From UBA6054 sp963975575 (GTDB lineage Bacteria > Planctomycetota > Phycisphaerae > Phycisphaerales > UBA1924), in NCBI GenBank assembly GCA_963975575.1, contig CAXBHL010000002.1:504694-568693 (forward strand): a stretch of 64,000 bases of DNA, given 5' to 3'. Below the pieces are notes generated by a model. It saw only the letters and a list, made by a program, of their open reading frames with translations, was not told the origin of the DNA and did not search any database. A program made the position numbers and the translations under genes. Below, piece by piece: positions 34,756-48,077 of this stretch. Position 1 is the stretch's first letter. Each line of letters begins with the position of its first letter.

Positions 34756-35391
34756 ATGAAAGTGACCATGGACGGACAGACCATCGCCGACGACGCCTCC
34801 GGCGTGGCCGCCGCCCTCGACCTGGCCCGGCGCAAGGCCGACGAGCTCGGACGCCTCGTGATCGAGGTCCACGCCGACGGCAACGTCGCCACCGAACTGC
34901 TCGACGCCATGCCCGACGACACCGCCGGCGTCACCGAGCTGGGCGTGACCACCGCCGAGAAGGGCCTGTTCCTCCGCGAGACGCTCCTGCAGGCCCGCGA
35001 CGCCCTCGAACGCACCCGCGCCGACCAGGCAACCGCCGCCGGCATGCTCGACGCGGGCGACGTGGCGGGCGCCATCGCGGCGCTCCGCGGCCTCGTCGAG
35101 GGGTGGCAGCTCGTCCGCTCGGTCCTCGACCAGACCGCCGCCCTCGCCGGCGTGAGCCTGGACGAGCTCTCCGCCGACGGCACGCCCGGCGACGAGGCCG
35201 TCCGCGCCCTGGCCGGCGACCTGATCGCCCTCCGCGACGCGGTCAGCAACGAGGACTGGTCCGCCCTCTCCGACGTGCTCGCCTGCGAACTCGACGCCCG
35301 CGCCGAGCAGTGGCTCGCACTGCTCGCCGGCCTCTCCGACCGCGCGGCCCCCGCCGACCGGACGGGGGGCGACGGGGCGGAAATCGCGTGA
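34756..35391 (+). CDS. Conserved-looking acidic helical protein, function unknown
   Basis: 211 residues. AGGAG lies just before ATG 34756. The first ~50 residues look like a small alpha/beta unit (MKVTMDGQTIAD, ALDLARRKADELGRLVIEVHADG). The rest is acidic and helical with a Leu/Ala pattern that could form a bundle. No family recognised. Its TGA overlaps the GTG of the next gene, so the two products are probably made together and may interact. Confidence 0.7.
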   Translation: MKVTMDGQTIADDASGVAAALDLARRKADELGRLVIEVHADGNVATELLDAMPDDTAGVTELGVTTAEKGLFLRETLLQARDALERTRADQATAAGMLDAGDVAGAIAALRGLVEGWQLVRSVLDQTAALAGVSLDELSADGTPGDEAVRALAGDLIALRDAVSNEDWSALSDVLACELDARAEQWLALLAGLSDRAAPADRTGGDGAEIA

Positions 35392-36149
35392 CTCCGGCCT
35401 CGGTCAACGCGGTCGATGCGCTCATGGAGCGTGCCTCGCGGGCCCTGGCCGAGACACGCTACTTCGACGCCGCACGCCTGTGCACCGAGGCCCTCCACAA
35501 GGCGCGGCGCAGCGACGACTTCGGCCGCATGGCCCGCATCTGCCTGCCCCTGCAGGAGGCCCGGCGATGGATCCGCCAGGAGGCCCTCGACACCGGCTCC
35601 GTCCGCGTGGTGTCCAGCCCCGGCGACCTCGGCCCCGAGCCCGAGCCCGGCTGCTACCTCGTCCAGCCCCCCCTGATCGGTCTGGACGCGCGGCAGATCC
35701 GCGACGCCGCCTGGGCGCGCAACATCCCCGTCTTCGTCCTCTGCCGCGAGCCCATGACCCGCGATGCCCACTGGCCGCTCGTCTCGGTCGGGGAGCGCGT
35801 CGTCCGGGTCCGCATCGACCCCCCGCCGGGCGTCGAGCCCGTCCGGGCCGCCGACGGGGGACCCCGCCCACCGACGGGCGATCTCATGTCCGCGGACATC
35901 ACCCCCGAGTGGTTCGCCGCCGCGGCCGAGGCCCTGGGGGACCGGGCCATCGCCGACGCGTCCGCCGCCGCCCAGCCCGATGACCCACCCGCATGGGTGG
36001 TCGACGACCACCTCGACCTGCTCGAAGCCTGCCCAGACCACGAGAAGTTCATGCAGGCCCTGGCCGCCGCATGCCGGGCCGCCGTCGGCACCACCACCCC
36101 CGCCGACCGGCGCCGACGCAGGGGAACGGACCATCCCGGATCGTTCTAG
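35388..36149 (+). CDS. TPR-like protein coupled to the upstream gene, function unknown
   Basis: About 253 residues from GTG 35388 in a GTGA overlap. Residues 10-65 (ALMERASRALAETRYFDAARLCTEALHKAR) look like one or two TPR-type helical hairpins. A beta-rich middle follows (YLVQPPLIGLDARQIRDAAWARNIPVFVLCREPMTRDAHWPL), and the C-terminus is helical with a D-D-H-L-D-L-LEAC segment. No enzyme motif is evident. It is probably an operon partner of the 34756 gene. Confidence 0.68.
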   Translation: MTPASVNAVDALMERASRALAETRYFDAARLCTEALHKARRSDDFGRMARICLPLQEARRWIRQEALDTGSVRVVSSPGDLGPEPEPGCYLVQPPLIGLDARQIRDAAWARNIPVFVLCREPMTRDAHWPLVSVGERVVRVRIDPPPGVEPVRAADGGPRPPTGDLMSADITPEWFAAAAEALGDRAIADASAAAQPDDPPAWVVDDHLDLLEACPDHEKFMQALAAACRAAVGTTTPADRRRRRGTDHPGSF

Positions 36150-36282
36150 GGCTCGTGCGGTCCGTTCCAAGGCTCGCGCCCGGCCCCGCCCGACGACGCA
36201 GCACGGTGCCCATCCCCATTTCTGCGAAGAAAGCGTCAGCCGCCCGTGTTTCTCGCCGGTACATACCCGGAAGGAGCCCGCC

Positions 36283-36588
36283 ATGTCCCGCCGCACACGC
36301 CGTCTCGCACGCAACGCCGCTCTCGCCCTCTCGACGCCCCTGGCCCTGACGCTGGCCGGCTGCAACAACGCCGGCGAGGGCGCCTTCACCGGCGCGGCGG
36401 TGGGGGCCCTGGGCGGCTTGGCCATCGGTTCGCTCAGCGGCAACGCCGGCGACGGGGCGATCATCGGCGCCGTCTCGGGCGCCGCGGCCGGGGCCGTCAT
36501 CGGCGACCAGAACGCCCGCAACGCCCCAAATCAGTCCGCCGACCGGTGGAACAGCGACCGGCCGCGCCGCGACCGCTGGCACGACTGA
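36283..36588 (+). CDS. Glycine-zipper lipoprotein
   Basis: 101 residues. AAGGAG (36271-36276) is ideally placed before ATG 36283. A twin-Arg-rich n-region, a hydrophobic core and the lipobox LTLAGC give a lipoprotein signal. The mature part has Gly-zipper repeats (GAFTGAAVGALGGLAIGSLSG and GAIIGAVSGAAAGAVIG), which is the 17 kDa/SlyB/OsmB-like glycine-zipper type that packs in the outer membrane. The tail is hydrophilic. A structural or stress-linked envelope protein. Confidence 0.85.
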   Translation: MSRRTRRLARNAALALSTPLALTLAGCNNAGEGAFTGAAVGALGGLAIGSLSGNAGDGAIIGAVSGAAAGAVIGDQNARNAPNQSADRWNSDRPRRDRWHD

Positions 36589-36629
36589 GCCGACGACCGG
36601 ATCCCGCGTCGCGTCCTACCCTGCGTCCT

Positions 36630-37013
36630 ATGCCAGACCCGACCCAACTCGAAGCGTTCCCGTCCCCCTCCGACACGCCCTTCGTGATCGAGCACATCTC
36701 CGAGGAGTTCACCTCCGTCTGCCCCAAGACCGGCCACCCGGACTTCGGCGACGTCCTGCTGCGCTACCAGCCCAAGGCCGCCAAGGACGGCGGCACCTGT
36801 GTCGAACTCAAGAGCCTGAAGATGTACTACCAGAGCTTCCGCAGCGAGGGCATCTTCTACGAGGCCGTCACCAACCAGATCCGCGACGACCTGGTCAAAC
36901 TCATGGACCCCGCGTGGCTGCAGATCGTGACGATCTGGAAGGGCCGCGGCGGGATCAAGAGCAACATCCGGGCGGACTTTGGCGACGTGCCGAGCCACTA
37001 CCGCGGTCGGTGA
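36630..37013 (+). CDS. queF: NADPH-dependent preQ0 reductase QueF
   Basis: 127 residues, the short (type I, unimodular) form. The nucleophile is Cys at about 31 in TSVCPKTGHPDFG with Asp at about 38. VELKSLKMYYQSFR is the QueF motif with Glu at about 59. It reduces 7-cyano-7-deazaguanine to preQ1 for queuosine. The usual FHE triad after the motif reads FYE here (residues about 76-78), so the conserved His is Tyr. No other queuosine-biosynthesis gene is next to it. Confidence 0.9.
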   Translation: MPDPTQLEAFPSPSDTPFVIEHISEEFTSVCPKTGHPDFGDVLLRYQPKAAKDGGTCVELKSLKMYYQSFRSEGIFYEAVTNQIRDDLVKLMDPAWLQIVTIWKGRGGIKSNIRADFGDVPSHYRGR

Positions 37014-37014
37014 T

Positions 37015-37833
37015 TCACGGATAATCCTGCCGCGTCGGCCGGATCACCGCGTCGCACAGGTGCACCCCCGCCGGCTGTCGGACGATGAAACCGATCGTCC
37101 GCGCCACGTCGCCCGGCGAGAGCACCGGCGCGAACTTGTCCATCATCGCGCCGAACGACTTTTCGTCGTAGCCCGCCACCGCCTGGAACTCGCTCTGGAC
37201 GATCCCCGGCTCGATCAGCGTCACCCGCACGCCCTTGGGCCCCAGCTCCCGCCGGGCCGCCTCGGCCAGTGATCCGACCGCGAACTTCGTTGAGCCGTAC
37301 ATCGACGAGAACGGCGAGATGTGCCGCCCGACGGTCGAGCCCAGCACCACGATGTCCGCCGCGTGATTGGGCCACTCCCGCTTGGACTGAAGCTCGGCCA
37401 GCCGGTTGCCCGCCGCCCGGATCAGACGGGCCGCTCCCAGCAGGTTGATCCGGACCATCTCTTCCCACTGCTCGGTATCGCTCGACAGCACCGACCCCGC
37501 CAGCCCCCGCCCCGCGTTGACCACGACCAGGTCCACCGGGGCCCCGAACGCCGCCTCGGGCTCGTCGAGCATCCGCTGGATCACGCCCTCGTCCGAGGCG
37601 TCCCCCGGCACCGCCAGCGTCCGGTCGCCGTCCCCGGTCTTTCCGGTCTGGCCGGAAACCGGGGCGCAGCGGTCGGCGATCTCCTGCGCCAAAGCGACCA
37701 GCCGCTCCTCCCGCCGGGCGTTGATCGCCACCCGGGCACCCAGGGTGGCCAGCTCGCAGGCGACGGCGTGTCCGATCCCGGCGCTGGCGCCCGTGACGAG
37801 CGCGACCCGGCCGCTGAGTGGGTGCGTAGGCAT
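37015..37833 (-). CDS. Short-chain dehydrogenase/reductase
   Basis: 272 residues from ATG 37833, with GAGGA upstream. The classical SDR motifs are TGASAGIG (about 14-21) for NAD(P) binding, NAG (about 105), and YGSTK with Tyr at about 179 and Lys at about 183. NARRE after the second strand suggests NADP preference. It ends one base after the queF stop. A general oxidoreductase; substrate unknown. Confidence 0.88.
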   Translation of the reverse strand: MPTHPLSGRVALVTGASAGIGHAVACELATLGARVAINARREERLVALAQEIADRCAPVSGQTGKTGDGDRTLAVPGDASDEGVIQRMLDEPEAAFGAPVDLVVVNAGRGLAGSVLSSDTEQWEEMVRINLLGAARLIRAAGNRLAELQSKREWPNHAADIVVLGSTVGRHISPFSSMYGSTKFAVGSLAEAARRELGPKGVRVTLIEPGIVQSEFQAVAGYDEKSFGAMMDKFAPVLSPGDVARTIGFIVRQPAGVHLCDAVIRPTRQDYP

Positions 37834-37888
37834 GGGCGTAATCCTCAGACAAAGTGTACGCCCCGGCGGGGCAAGGTAAGATCGCTCT

Positions 37889-39115
37889 ATGACAACGCTC
37901 AGGACCATCGCCACCGGCTCGCTCGCGCTCACGCTGCTGCTCTCCAGCGGCGGGTGCCGCCGCCTCCAGCAACGCAACGCCGAGCGGGCCGCCGCCCGCG
38001 CCGCCGAAGCCGCCGCCGAGCCCGCAGCCCCACAGGCCAGCTCGGCCGAGCCGACCACCCCGGTCATCGACGAGCGTCCCAGCTCCCGCTACCTCGTCGC
38101 CGAGCGTCCGGCAGTCCGGACCGACACCGCCCCCGCGGTCCGCGAGCCGGCCATCAGCCCCGAAGACCTCTCAGAGCCCACGCCCGAGCCGGGCGCCAAC
38201 ACCCGCGAGGGCCGCGCCCTGGCCCAGGCCCGCGAGTTCCGCGCCATGGGCGACATCCGCGCCGCCCTGGCCGAGCTCGAGCGGGCCGTCGCCTTCAACC
38301 CGCGCTTCACCCCCGCCCTGCTCGAGGCCGGCGACCTGCACCTGGCCCTGGGCGAGCTGGCCTTGGCCGAGCGGAGCTTCGCCGCCGCCGCCCGCGCCGA
38401 GCCGCGCAACTTCGACGCCCAGTTCCGCCACGGCGTGGTCCTCCGCGAACTCGGGCGCCTCGACGAGGCCACCCGCGCGTACCTGCGGGCCCTGTCCATC
38501 CGCCCCAACGAGTTCGAGGCCATGCTCGGCCTTTCCACCGCCTACCTCGAGTCCGGCAACGCCGATCAGGCCCTGCCCTACGCCCAGCGTGCGGCCCAGT
38601 CCCGCCCGCGATCCGGCGAGGCCCGCATGCAGCTCGGCACCGTGCTGGCCGCCCAGGACCGCCACGAGGAGGCCGTCATCGAGTTCCGCCAGGCCGCCGA
38701 GCTGCTGCCCAAGCCCGCCCCCGGCCTGCTGCTGAACATGGCCGAGAGCTTCAACCGCCTCGGGCGCTACGCCGAGATGGTGGGGGCCCTGACCGAGGTC
38801 GTCGCGGCCGAGCCCACGCCCGTCGCCTACGAACGCCTCGGCTCGGGCCTGTTCCGCCTGCGGCGCTACGAGGAGTCGCTCAGCGCCTTCTCAAGCGCGG
38901 TCAACCTCGACCCGGCCTACGCCCCGGCCCTCAACGGCGTGGCGGTCTGCGAACTCAACAACTACCTCTGGTCCGGCAAGTCCGATGCGGCCTCCCGGGA
39001 GCGTGCCGTCGAGGCGATGCGGACCTCCCTGCGGGTCGACCGCAGCCAGCCCCGCATCGTCGAGCTGCTCCGGCGCTACTCCCAGGCCGCGCCCGAAGAG
39101 CGCGTGCGGGACTGA
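37889..39115 (+). CDS. TPR-repeat lipoprotein
   Basis: 408 residues. The lipoprotein signal is LALTLLLSSGGC. An Ala/Pro-rich linker to about 110 is followed by eight to nine TPR motifs (ALAELERAVAFNPRFTPAL, AERSFAAAARAEPRNFDAQ, ATRAYLRALSIRPNEFEAM, ESLSAFSSAVNLDPAYAPA and so on) up to the C-terminus. TPR lipoproteins scaffold envelope complexes. The upstream side is divergent from the SDR gene with a 55-base gap. It is followed by a strong bidirectional terminator. Confidence 0.9.
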   Translation: MTTLRTIATGSLALTLLLSSGGCRRLQQRNAERAAARAAEAAAEPAAPQASSAEPTTPVIDERPSSRYLVAERPAVRTDTAPAVREPAISPEDLSEPTPEPGANTREGRALAQAREFRAMGDIRAALAELERAVAFNPRFTPALLEAGDLHLALGELALAERSFAAAARAEPRNFDAQFRHGVVLRELGRLDEATRAYLRALSIRPNEFEAMLGLSTAYLESGNADQALPYAQRAAQSRPRSGEARMQLGTVLAAQDRHEEAVIEFRQAAELLPKPAPGLLLNMAESFNRLGRYAEMVGALTEVVAAEPTPVAYERLGSGLFRLRRYEESLSAFSSAVNLDPAYAPALNGVAVCELNNYLWSGKSDAASRERAVEAMRTSLRVDRSQPRIVELLRRYSQAAPEERVRD

Positions 39116-39147
39116 CGAGCGGCCCGCACCGTTCCGACCTGGCCACG

Positions 39148-39185
39148 AAAAAACCGCGTGCCGGACGGCACGCGGTTGTTCTTTG
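39148..39185. terminator. Bidirectional terminator between convergent genes
   Basis: An 11-bp stem AACCGCGTGCC/GGCACGCGGTT (39152-39162/39167-39177, loop GGAC) is flanked by AAAAAA on the left and TTGTTCTTT on the right. It can therefore end the TPR gene on the plus strand and gdhA on the minus strand. Confidence 0.85.
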
Positions 39186-39207
39186 GGTCGTGGAAGCGGG
39201 TGAAGTC

Positions 39208-40539
39208 TTACGGGAAGATCCCGCGGACCTTGTACGCCGCGCCGATGTGGTCCAGCGCGGTCGCGAAGGCGGCCTCACGCAGCGAGCACTGCAGCTTGGC
39301 CCGGGTGTTGAGCGTCCGCTGGGCGGCCACCACCATGTGGCGGTTCAGCTCGCGGTCGACCTGCTCGGCCGACCAGGTCACCGCGTTCTTGTTCTGCACC
39401 CACTCGAAGTAGGACACGGTCACGCCGCCGGCGTTGGCCAGGATGGCCGGGATGACCTCGATGCCCTTTTCCATCAGCTTGCGGTCGCCGGACGGGTCGC
39501 ACGGGGCGTTGGCGGCCTCGGCCATCACCTTGCAGTCGAGCCAGTCGGCCTGCTTGGCCTTGATCATCTGCTCGAGCGCGCCGGGGATGAACACGTCCAC
39601 CGGCGTGCGGTAAAAGGTCTCCTCGTCGATCGCGTCGGCCTCGGCGAAGCCCTTGACGCCGCCCGTGGCGACGTTGTGCTCGAACAGTTTGTGGCAGTCG
39701 ATGCCGTTGTCGTTGCGCAGGCCGCCGGTGTGGTCCTGCACGGCGATGATCTTGGCGCCCATGTCCTGCAGGATGCGCCCGCCCCAGCCGTTCACGTTGC
39801 CGAAGCCCAGCAGGCTGACCTTCATGCCCTCGAGCGGGATGCCGATGCCCGGGAGCATCTCGGCGAGCACGTCGGCCACGCCCTGGCCGGTGGCCTTCTC
39901 ACGCCCGGCCGAGCCGCCGAACTCGACGGGCTTGCCGGTCACCACGCGGATGGCGTCGTGGTGCTGGTGCCCGCTGGACATCATGTAGGTGTCCGCGAAC
40001 CACGCCATGATCTGGGCGTTGGTGCCCACGTCCGGGGCGGGGATGTCCACGTCCGGGCCGATCTGGTCCATGATGGCCGAGCAGTACCGCCGGGTGACGC
40101 GCTCGAGCTCGCCGCGGGAGACCTCGCGGGGGTTGACCTTCACGCCGCCCTTGCCGCCGCCGAAGGGCACGCGGACCAGGGCGCACTTCATGGTCATCAG
40201 GAACGCGAGGGACTTGACGTCGTCGAGGTGCGTGTCCTCGTGGAAGCGGAAGCCGCCCTTGTACGGGCCGAGCGCGTTGTTGTGCTGGATGCGGTAGCCC
40301 TTGAAGAGCTTGTGGTGCCCGTCGTCCATCAGGACCGGGAAGTGCACCATGATCTCGTTCTTGGGCTGGGCCAGGATGATCCGGGTGCGGTGCTTGAGGT
40401 TGATCAGCTCCGCGGCGTCGAGCATCGTGTTGACCGTCTGCAGGTACAGATTGTCCGGGTCAGTGGGAAACCCCAGTTCCTCGGTCACGGATCCACGCGG
40501 CAGTTCGGTGGCATGGACGGGGGCGGCGGTCGCGCTCAT
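39208..40539 (-). CDS. gdhA: Glutamate dehydrogenase
   Basis: 443 residues. The substrate-binding segment is PYKGGFRFH, and the region with the catalytic Lys and glycine-rich turn is VPFGGGKGGVKVNP. The Asp of PAPDVGTN is also present. The Rossmann dinucleotide site is LLGFGNVNGWGG, where the third Gly is replaced by Asn-Gly. It interconverts glutamate and 2-oxoglutarate plus ammonia in the cytoplasm and links nitrogen to carbon metabolism. A leucine-dehydrogenase relative is less likely given the length and the KGG pattern. A candidate promoter lies at 40676-40703. Confidence 0.9.
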   Translation of the reverse strand: MSATAAPVHATELPRGSVTEELGFPTDPDNLYLQTVNTMLDAAELINLKHRTRIILAQPKNEIMVHFPVLMDDGHHKLFKGYRIQHNNALGPYKGGFRFHEDTHLDDVKSLAFLMTMKCALVRVPFGGGKGGVKVNPREVSRGELERVTRRYCSAIMDQIGPDVDIPAPDVGTNAQIMAWFADTYMMSSGHQHHDAIRVVTGKPVEFGGSAGREKATGQGVADVLAEMLPGIGIPLEGMKVSLLGFGNVNGWGGRILQDMGAKIIAVQDHTGGLRNDNGIDCHKLFEHNVATGGVKGFAEADAIDEETFYRTPVDVFIPGALEQMIKAKQADWLDCKVMAEAANAPCDPSGDRKLMEKGIEVIPAILANAGGVTVSYFEWVQNKNAVTWSAEQVDRELNRHMVVAAQRTLNTRAKLQCSLREAAFATALDHIGAAYKVRGIFP

Positions 40540-41013
40540 GGATGGAACCTGCTCTCTGTGCCCGGACGCCCCGGGCCGGCCTCAGCGTCCTGTCCCGGGC
40601 GAACCCCGGGCAACACCTCGCGACGGGCTGAAACGCCGCGAGCGGTCGGCTTCCCACAAGCGCGACCGGGAAAGGATGATACCCCTCGCCGGGCAAAGGT
40701 CAGCCTTTTCGATCATCGGGCAAGTCACGCAAGTTCTTTCATTTTGGACGGCTACGAATCGACCGCCCACGGGGGACCGGTCTAGACTCTTCGCCCCGCT
40801 CTTCGGGCGGGACAGCCGATGCCGGCGACCGGACGTTCCGGGCTCCGGCCACCACGAAAGGCACTCAGCGCCCCGCACGGCCACGCCGCGCGGGCGACCG
40901 GCCCGCCCAAAGCGGCCCGGGGGACGCGGAGCCTGGCGTGACCGGATCGGCGGGTCACTCCGGCGGAGCGTCTTGATCCCGCGGGCCGCACGCCCCGGGG
41001 AGAGGAATCACAG
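40540..41013. other. Divergent control region of gdhA and rpsA
   Basis: 474 bases without a gene. It holds the candidate gdhA promoter (40676-40703) and AGAGGA ahead of rpsA. For rpsA the long untranslated leader and several GC hairpins (such as around CCCGC-TCTTC-GGGCGGG at 40796-40811) could allow S1 autoregulation. I see no clear -35/-10 pair for rpsA. Confidence 0.4.
40676..40703 (-). promoter_or_regulatory. Candidate promoter of gdhA
   Basis: On the minus strand CTGACC (40703-40698) and TATCAT (40681-40676) are separated by 16 bases, matching four and five of six consensus positions. It would give a leader of about 130 bases before ATG 40539. Confidence 0.35.
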
Positions 41014-42789
<1,776 letters not shown>

Positions 42790-42826
42790 TCTGATCCACA
42801 ACGGTCAGACCGGCAACGCACAGCAC

Positions 42827-42865
42827 AACGCCCCGGTGGAACGGTCCACCGGGGCGTTTTCTGTT
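42827..42865 (+). terminator. Rho-independent terminator of rpsA
   Basis: A 14-bp stem (42827-42840 AACGCCCCGGTGGA; 42845-42858) with an ACGG loop, followed by TTCTGTTGC. Located 37 bases after the rpsA stop. Confidence 0.88.
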
Positions 42866-43273
42866 GCAGGGAGAACCCCCGCCGGACGGGGATGCCCCGG
42901 GCCCGAACCGGACCCCTAAAGTGTGCGGACAGTCTGTCCCGCTTTGGGCCGCACCCCGGCCCGGGCACGGCCCGGGCGTGGATGGTTCCGGCAGAGGCGG
43001 GGCCGGTGGGTTCAGCAGAGCGCCAGGAAGCTCAGCAGGGTGAGCAGGGCGACGCGCTTGCGGATGTCGGTCATGAGGAAGGTCTGCTGCATGAGACGCA
43101 TGGTCGAGTCCTTTCTGAAGTTGTCTCCGTCGCCCTTCATGAAACAACCCGCGTGCCGGAGCGTGCCAAACGGCCCCGGGAGCCCGTATCCGGGCGTCGG
43201 CCGTTCGGGCGTGGTGACCGCCCGAGACACCATGTTGCCAGAACGCCACACGCGCCGTCAACAGGAATCACAT
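42866..43273. other. Intergenic region around the small peptide gene
   Basis: About 400 bases between the rpsA terminator and the 43274 gene. It contains the small minus-strand gene at 43012-43101. On the plus strand nothing with a ribosome binding site was seen before ATG 43274. Confidence 0.5.
43012..43101 (-). CDS. Possible 29-residue membrane peptide
   Basis: ATG 43101 has AGAAAGGA upstream at a spacing of about eight. The product (MRLMQQTFLMTDIRKRV, then ALLTLLSFLALC) has a polar N-half and a short hydrophobic C-terminal helix ending in Cys, as seen in small membrane peptides. It lies alone, with no gene downstream before the rpsA terminator on this strand. Larger in-frame extensions upstream to 43251 add Pro/Gly-rich sequence without a ribosome binding site. 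It could also be a chance frame. Confidence 0.45.
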   Translation of the reverse strand: MRLMQQTFLMTDIRKRVALLTLLSFLALC

Positions 43274-45109
43274 ATGCCCCGCCGCCTCACTCTGCACGCC
43301 GTCATCTCCGTCCTGATTCTCGGACCCGCCGCCACCGCTCAGAATATGCCCACCCCGTCGGAGGCCATCGAGGCCCACACGACCGTCCGCGGGTGGGTCC
43401 GCGCCCTGGGCGTCCCCGAGGCCGACCCCGCCGCCGCGGACGCCGTCCCGGTCTGGGGCGCGGGCGTCACCTTGCGTCTGGACGGACGCCTCGTGGCGCG
43501 GGCGACGTCCTTCAGCCCCCGGGGTCCCGACGCGGCCAACCTCGCCCGCGCCGCCGCCGAGGCCATCGCCCAGGCCCGCCCCAAGCTCCCGTCCGAGAAC
43601 GACGCCCTCTCCGACGAGCGACTCGCCGCCCTGGCCGACCGGTTCACGGTCTCGCTCGAACTCTTTGGGCAGCCCGTCCCCATCCCCCCCGGCGACCTTC
43701 CCCTGCCCATGGCCGGATGCTCCCCCGGGGCCGAGGCCCTTGTCGTCTCCGTCACCGACCCCGCGACCGGCGCCGAACGCCTGGCCGTCTCCGGCGTGGA
43801 CGCCCAGCTCACCCGCGGCGTCGACCCGGCCCGCGAACTCAGCGCCCTGGCCGCCTCGCTGACCGGCGACGGCGCCACCGCGCTCAGCCCCATCGCCGAA
43901 CTGCTCGACCGCGGCTTCCGCTTCGCCAAAGCCCCAGTCATGCACCTGGCCATGCCCTACGAGAACGCCGCACCGGTCTTCCTCGACCGCGGCTCCAGGC
44001 GTATCGGCCCCGACGAAGTCCGCACCGCGTCGCTGGGGCGCATGGCCGACGGCGTCGCCGGGCATCTCCGCGGCCGGCTCTGGCCGGGCATGGAGCGCTA
44101 CGGCCTCGCCGGCGATCTCCGCGTCGTCACCGGCACCGCGTCACCCATGATCGCCCCGCCCTTCGAGCAGGCCCTCGTCGCCTACGCCCTGATCCGCCAC
44201 GCATCCCTGGGCGGCCAGGACGCCGCGGTCTCCGAGCAGACCGCCGTGACCGTCCTGCGAGACCTCGGCGCGGTCGAGCCCGGCGAGGAATCGCCCTGGG
44301 ACCGCCCCGTTGCGGCCGCGATGACCGCCGCCGCCCTGGCCGCGCTCGACCCGAATGCCCGCGCCACCGACCCCGAACTCGAGGCCCTCCGCGCCCGCGC
44401 GCTCGACACCCTTCGCCGCGCCTTCGACCCCGCCGACGGATTCTCCGAGGACGTCCCCGCCGGCGCCCGCGGCCTGATCGCCTGGGCCATGGTCCGGGCC
44501 GGCGAGCTCGACGCCGCGTTCACCCCCGACCTCGCCGACGCCGCCGTCCGCGCCACCTACCGCGACACGCCCCAGGGCCAGCTCGTGGCGCAGATGCCCT
44601 TCCTCGCCTGGGCCGAGCTTTCCCTCAACCCCGCCGGGCCGGTCCCCTCGGCCGCCGCACTGTCCGAGATGCGCACCCTCGTGTGGGACCACCAGCTCCG
44701 CCGCTCCGACCTGCGCCCGATCGATCAGGACCTCGCCGGCGGCGTGGTTTTCACGCGCGGCCGTTCCGTGCTGCCCACCTGGCAGACCATGCGCCCGCTG
44801 GCCGCCCTGGCCACCATGCTCGGCGACGAACGCCTCACCCCGGGCACCGCCCTCTCCGGCGAGGTGCCCGGCGAGCTCGTCCGCCTCACCGACGGGCTGC
44901 GCTACGTCCGCCAGCTCGCCATGACCGGCGACGCCATGTTCCTGGCACGCCGCCAGGACCAGGCCATCTGGGGCGTCCGCTCGGCCCTCTGGGAGCCCGT
45001 GCTCAGCCTCGAATCGGGCGCGATGGCCCTGCTGACAACCTGCGAATCCATCGACGCGATGCGCCGGATCGGCACGCGCCCGCTGCCCCCCGCCCCGCCC
45101 GCTGACTAA
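43274..45109 (+). CDS. Secreted protein of unknown function
   Basis: About 611 residues. AGGA lies at good spacing before ATG 43274, and a signal peptide follows (LTLHAVISVLILGPAATAQ). The first ~190 residues are mixed alpha/beta (GAGVTLRLDGRLVARATSF, LPMAGCSPGAEALVVSVTDP). The rest, about 290-611, is mainly helical pairs with repeated AxxALAxLDP-like patterns, suggesting an alpha/alpha toroid like prenyltransferase or glycosidase barrels. No catalytic motif recognised. It stands alone upstream of gyrA with a 204-base gap. Confidence 0.72.
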   Translation: MPRRLTLHAVISVLILGPAATAQNMPTPSEAIEAHTTVRGWVRALGVPEADPAAADAVPVWGAGVTLRLDGRLVARATSFSPRGPDAANLARAAAEAIAQARPKLPSENDALSDERLAALADRFTVSLELFGQPVPIPPGDLPLPMAGCSPGAEALVVSVTDPATGAERLAVSGVDAQLTRGVDPARELSALAASLTGDGATALSPIAELLDRGFRFAKAPVMHLAMPYENAAPVFLDRGSRRIGPDEVRTASLGRMADGVAGHLRGRLWPGMERYGLAGDLRVVTGTASPMIAPPFEQALVAYALIRHASLGGQDAAVSEQTAVTVLRDLGAVEPGEESPWDRPVAAAMTAAALAALDPNARATDPELEALRARALDTLRRAFDPADGFSEDVPAGARGLIAWAMVRAGELDAAFTPDLADAAVRATYRDTPQGQLVAQMPFLAWAELSLNPAGPVPSAAALSEMRTLVWDHQLRRSDLRPIDQDLAGGVVFTRGRSVLPTWQTMRPLAALATMLGDERLTPGTALSGEVPGELVRLTDGLRYVRQLAMTGDAMFLARRQDQAIWGVRSALWEPVLSLESGAMALLTTCESIDAMRRIGTRPLPPAPPAD

Positions 45110-45184
45110 CGGGCGGGCGACGACCCGACGCGAACGGCGCAAACCGCTGTTTTTCAAGGGTTTGGCCGACGGTTCCGCGGGGCG

Positions 45185-45210
45185 CGAACGGCGTTTTTCT
45201 TGGCCGTTCG
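45185..45210 (+). promoter_or_regulatory. Hairpin in the gyrA leader
   Basis: CGAACGGC (45185-45192) pairs with GCCGTTCG (45203-45210) around a T-rich loop. CGAACGGC also occurs at about 45130. A TATGAT at 45237-45242 could be a -10 element without a good -35. The role is unknown. Confidence 0.3.
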
Positions 45211-45313
45211 GGCGCGTTCGGCAGGCCCGCGAAGCCTATGATTCCGCGTCGATTTCGGGCCGGTCACGCGGGGTGTTCCTAAGCGTTTCCGAGCCCGCCC
45301 CGCGGAGCCCTGC

Positions 45314-48076
<2,763 letters not shown>

Positions 48077-48077
48077 C

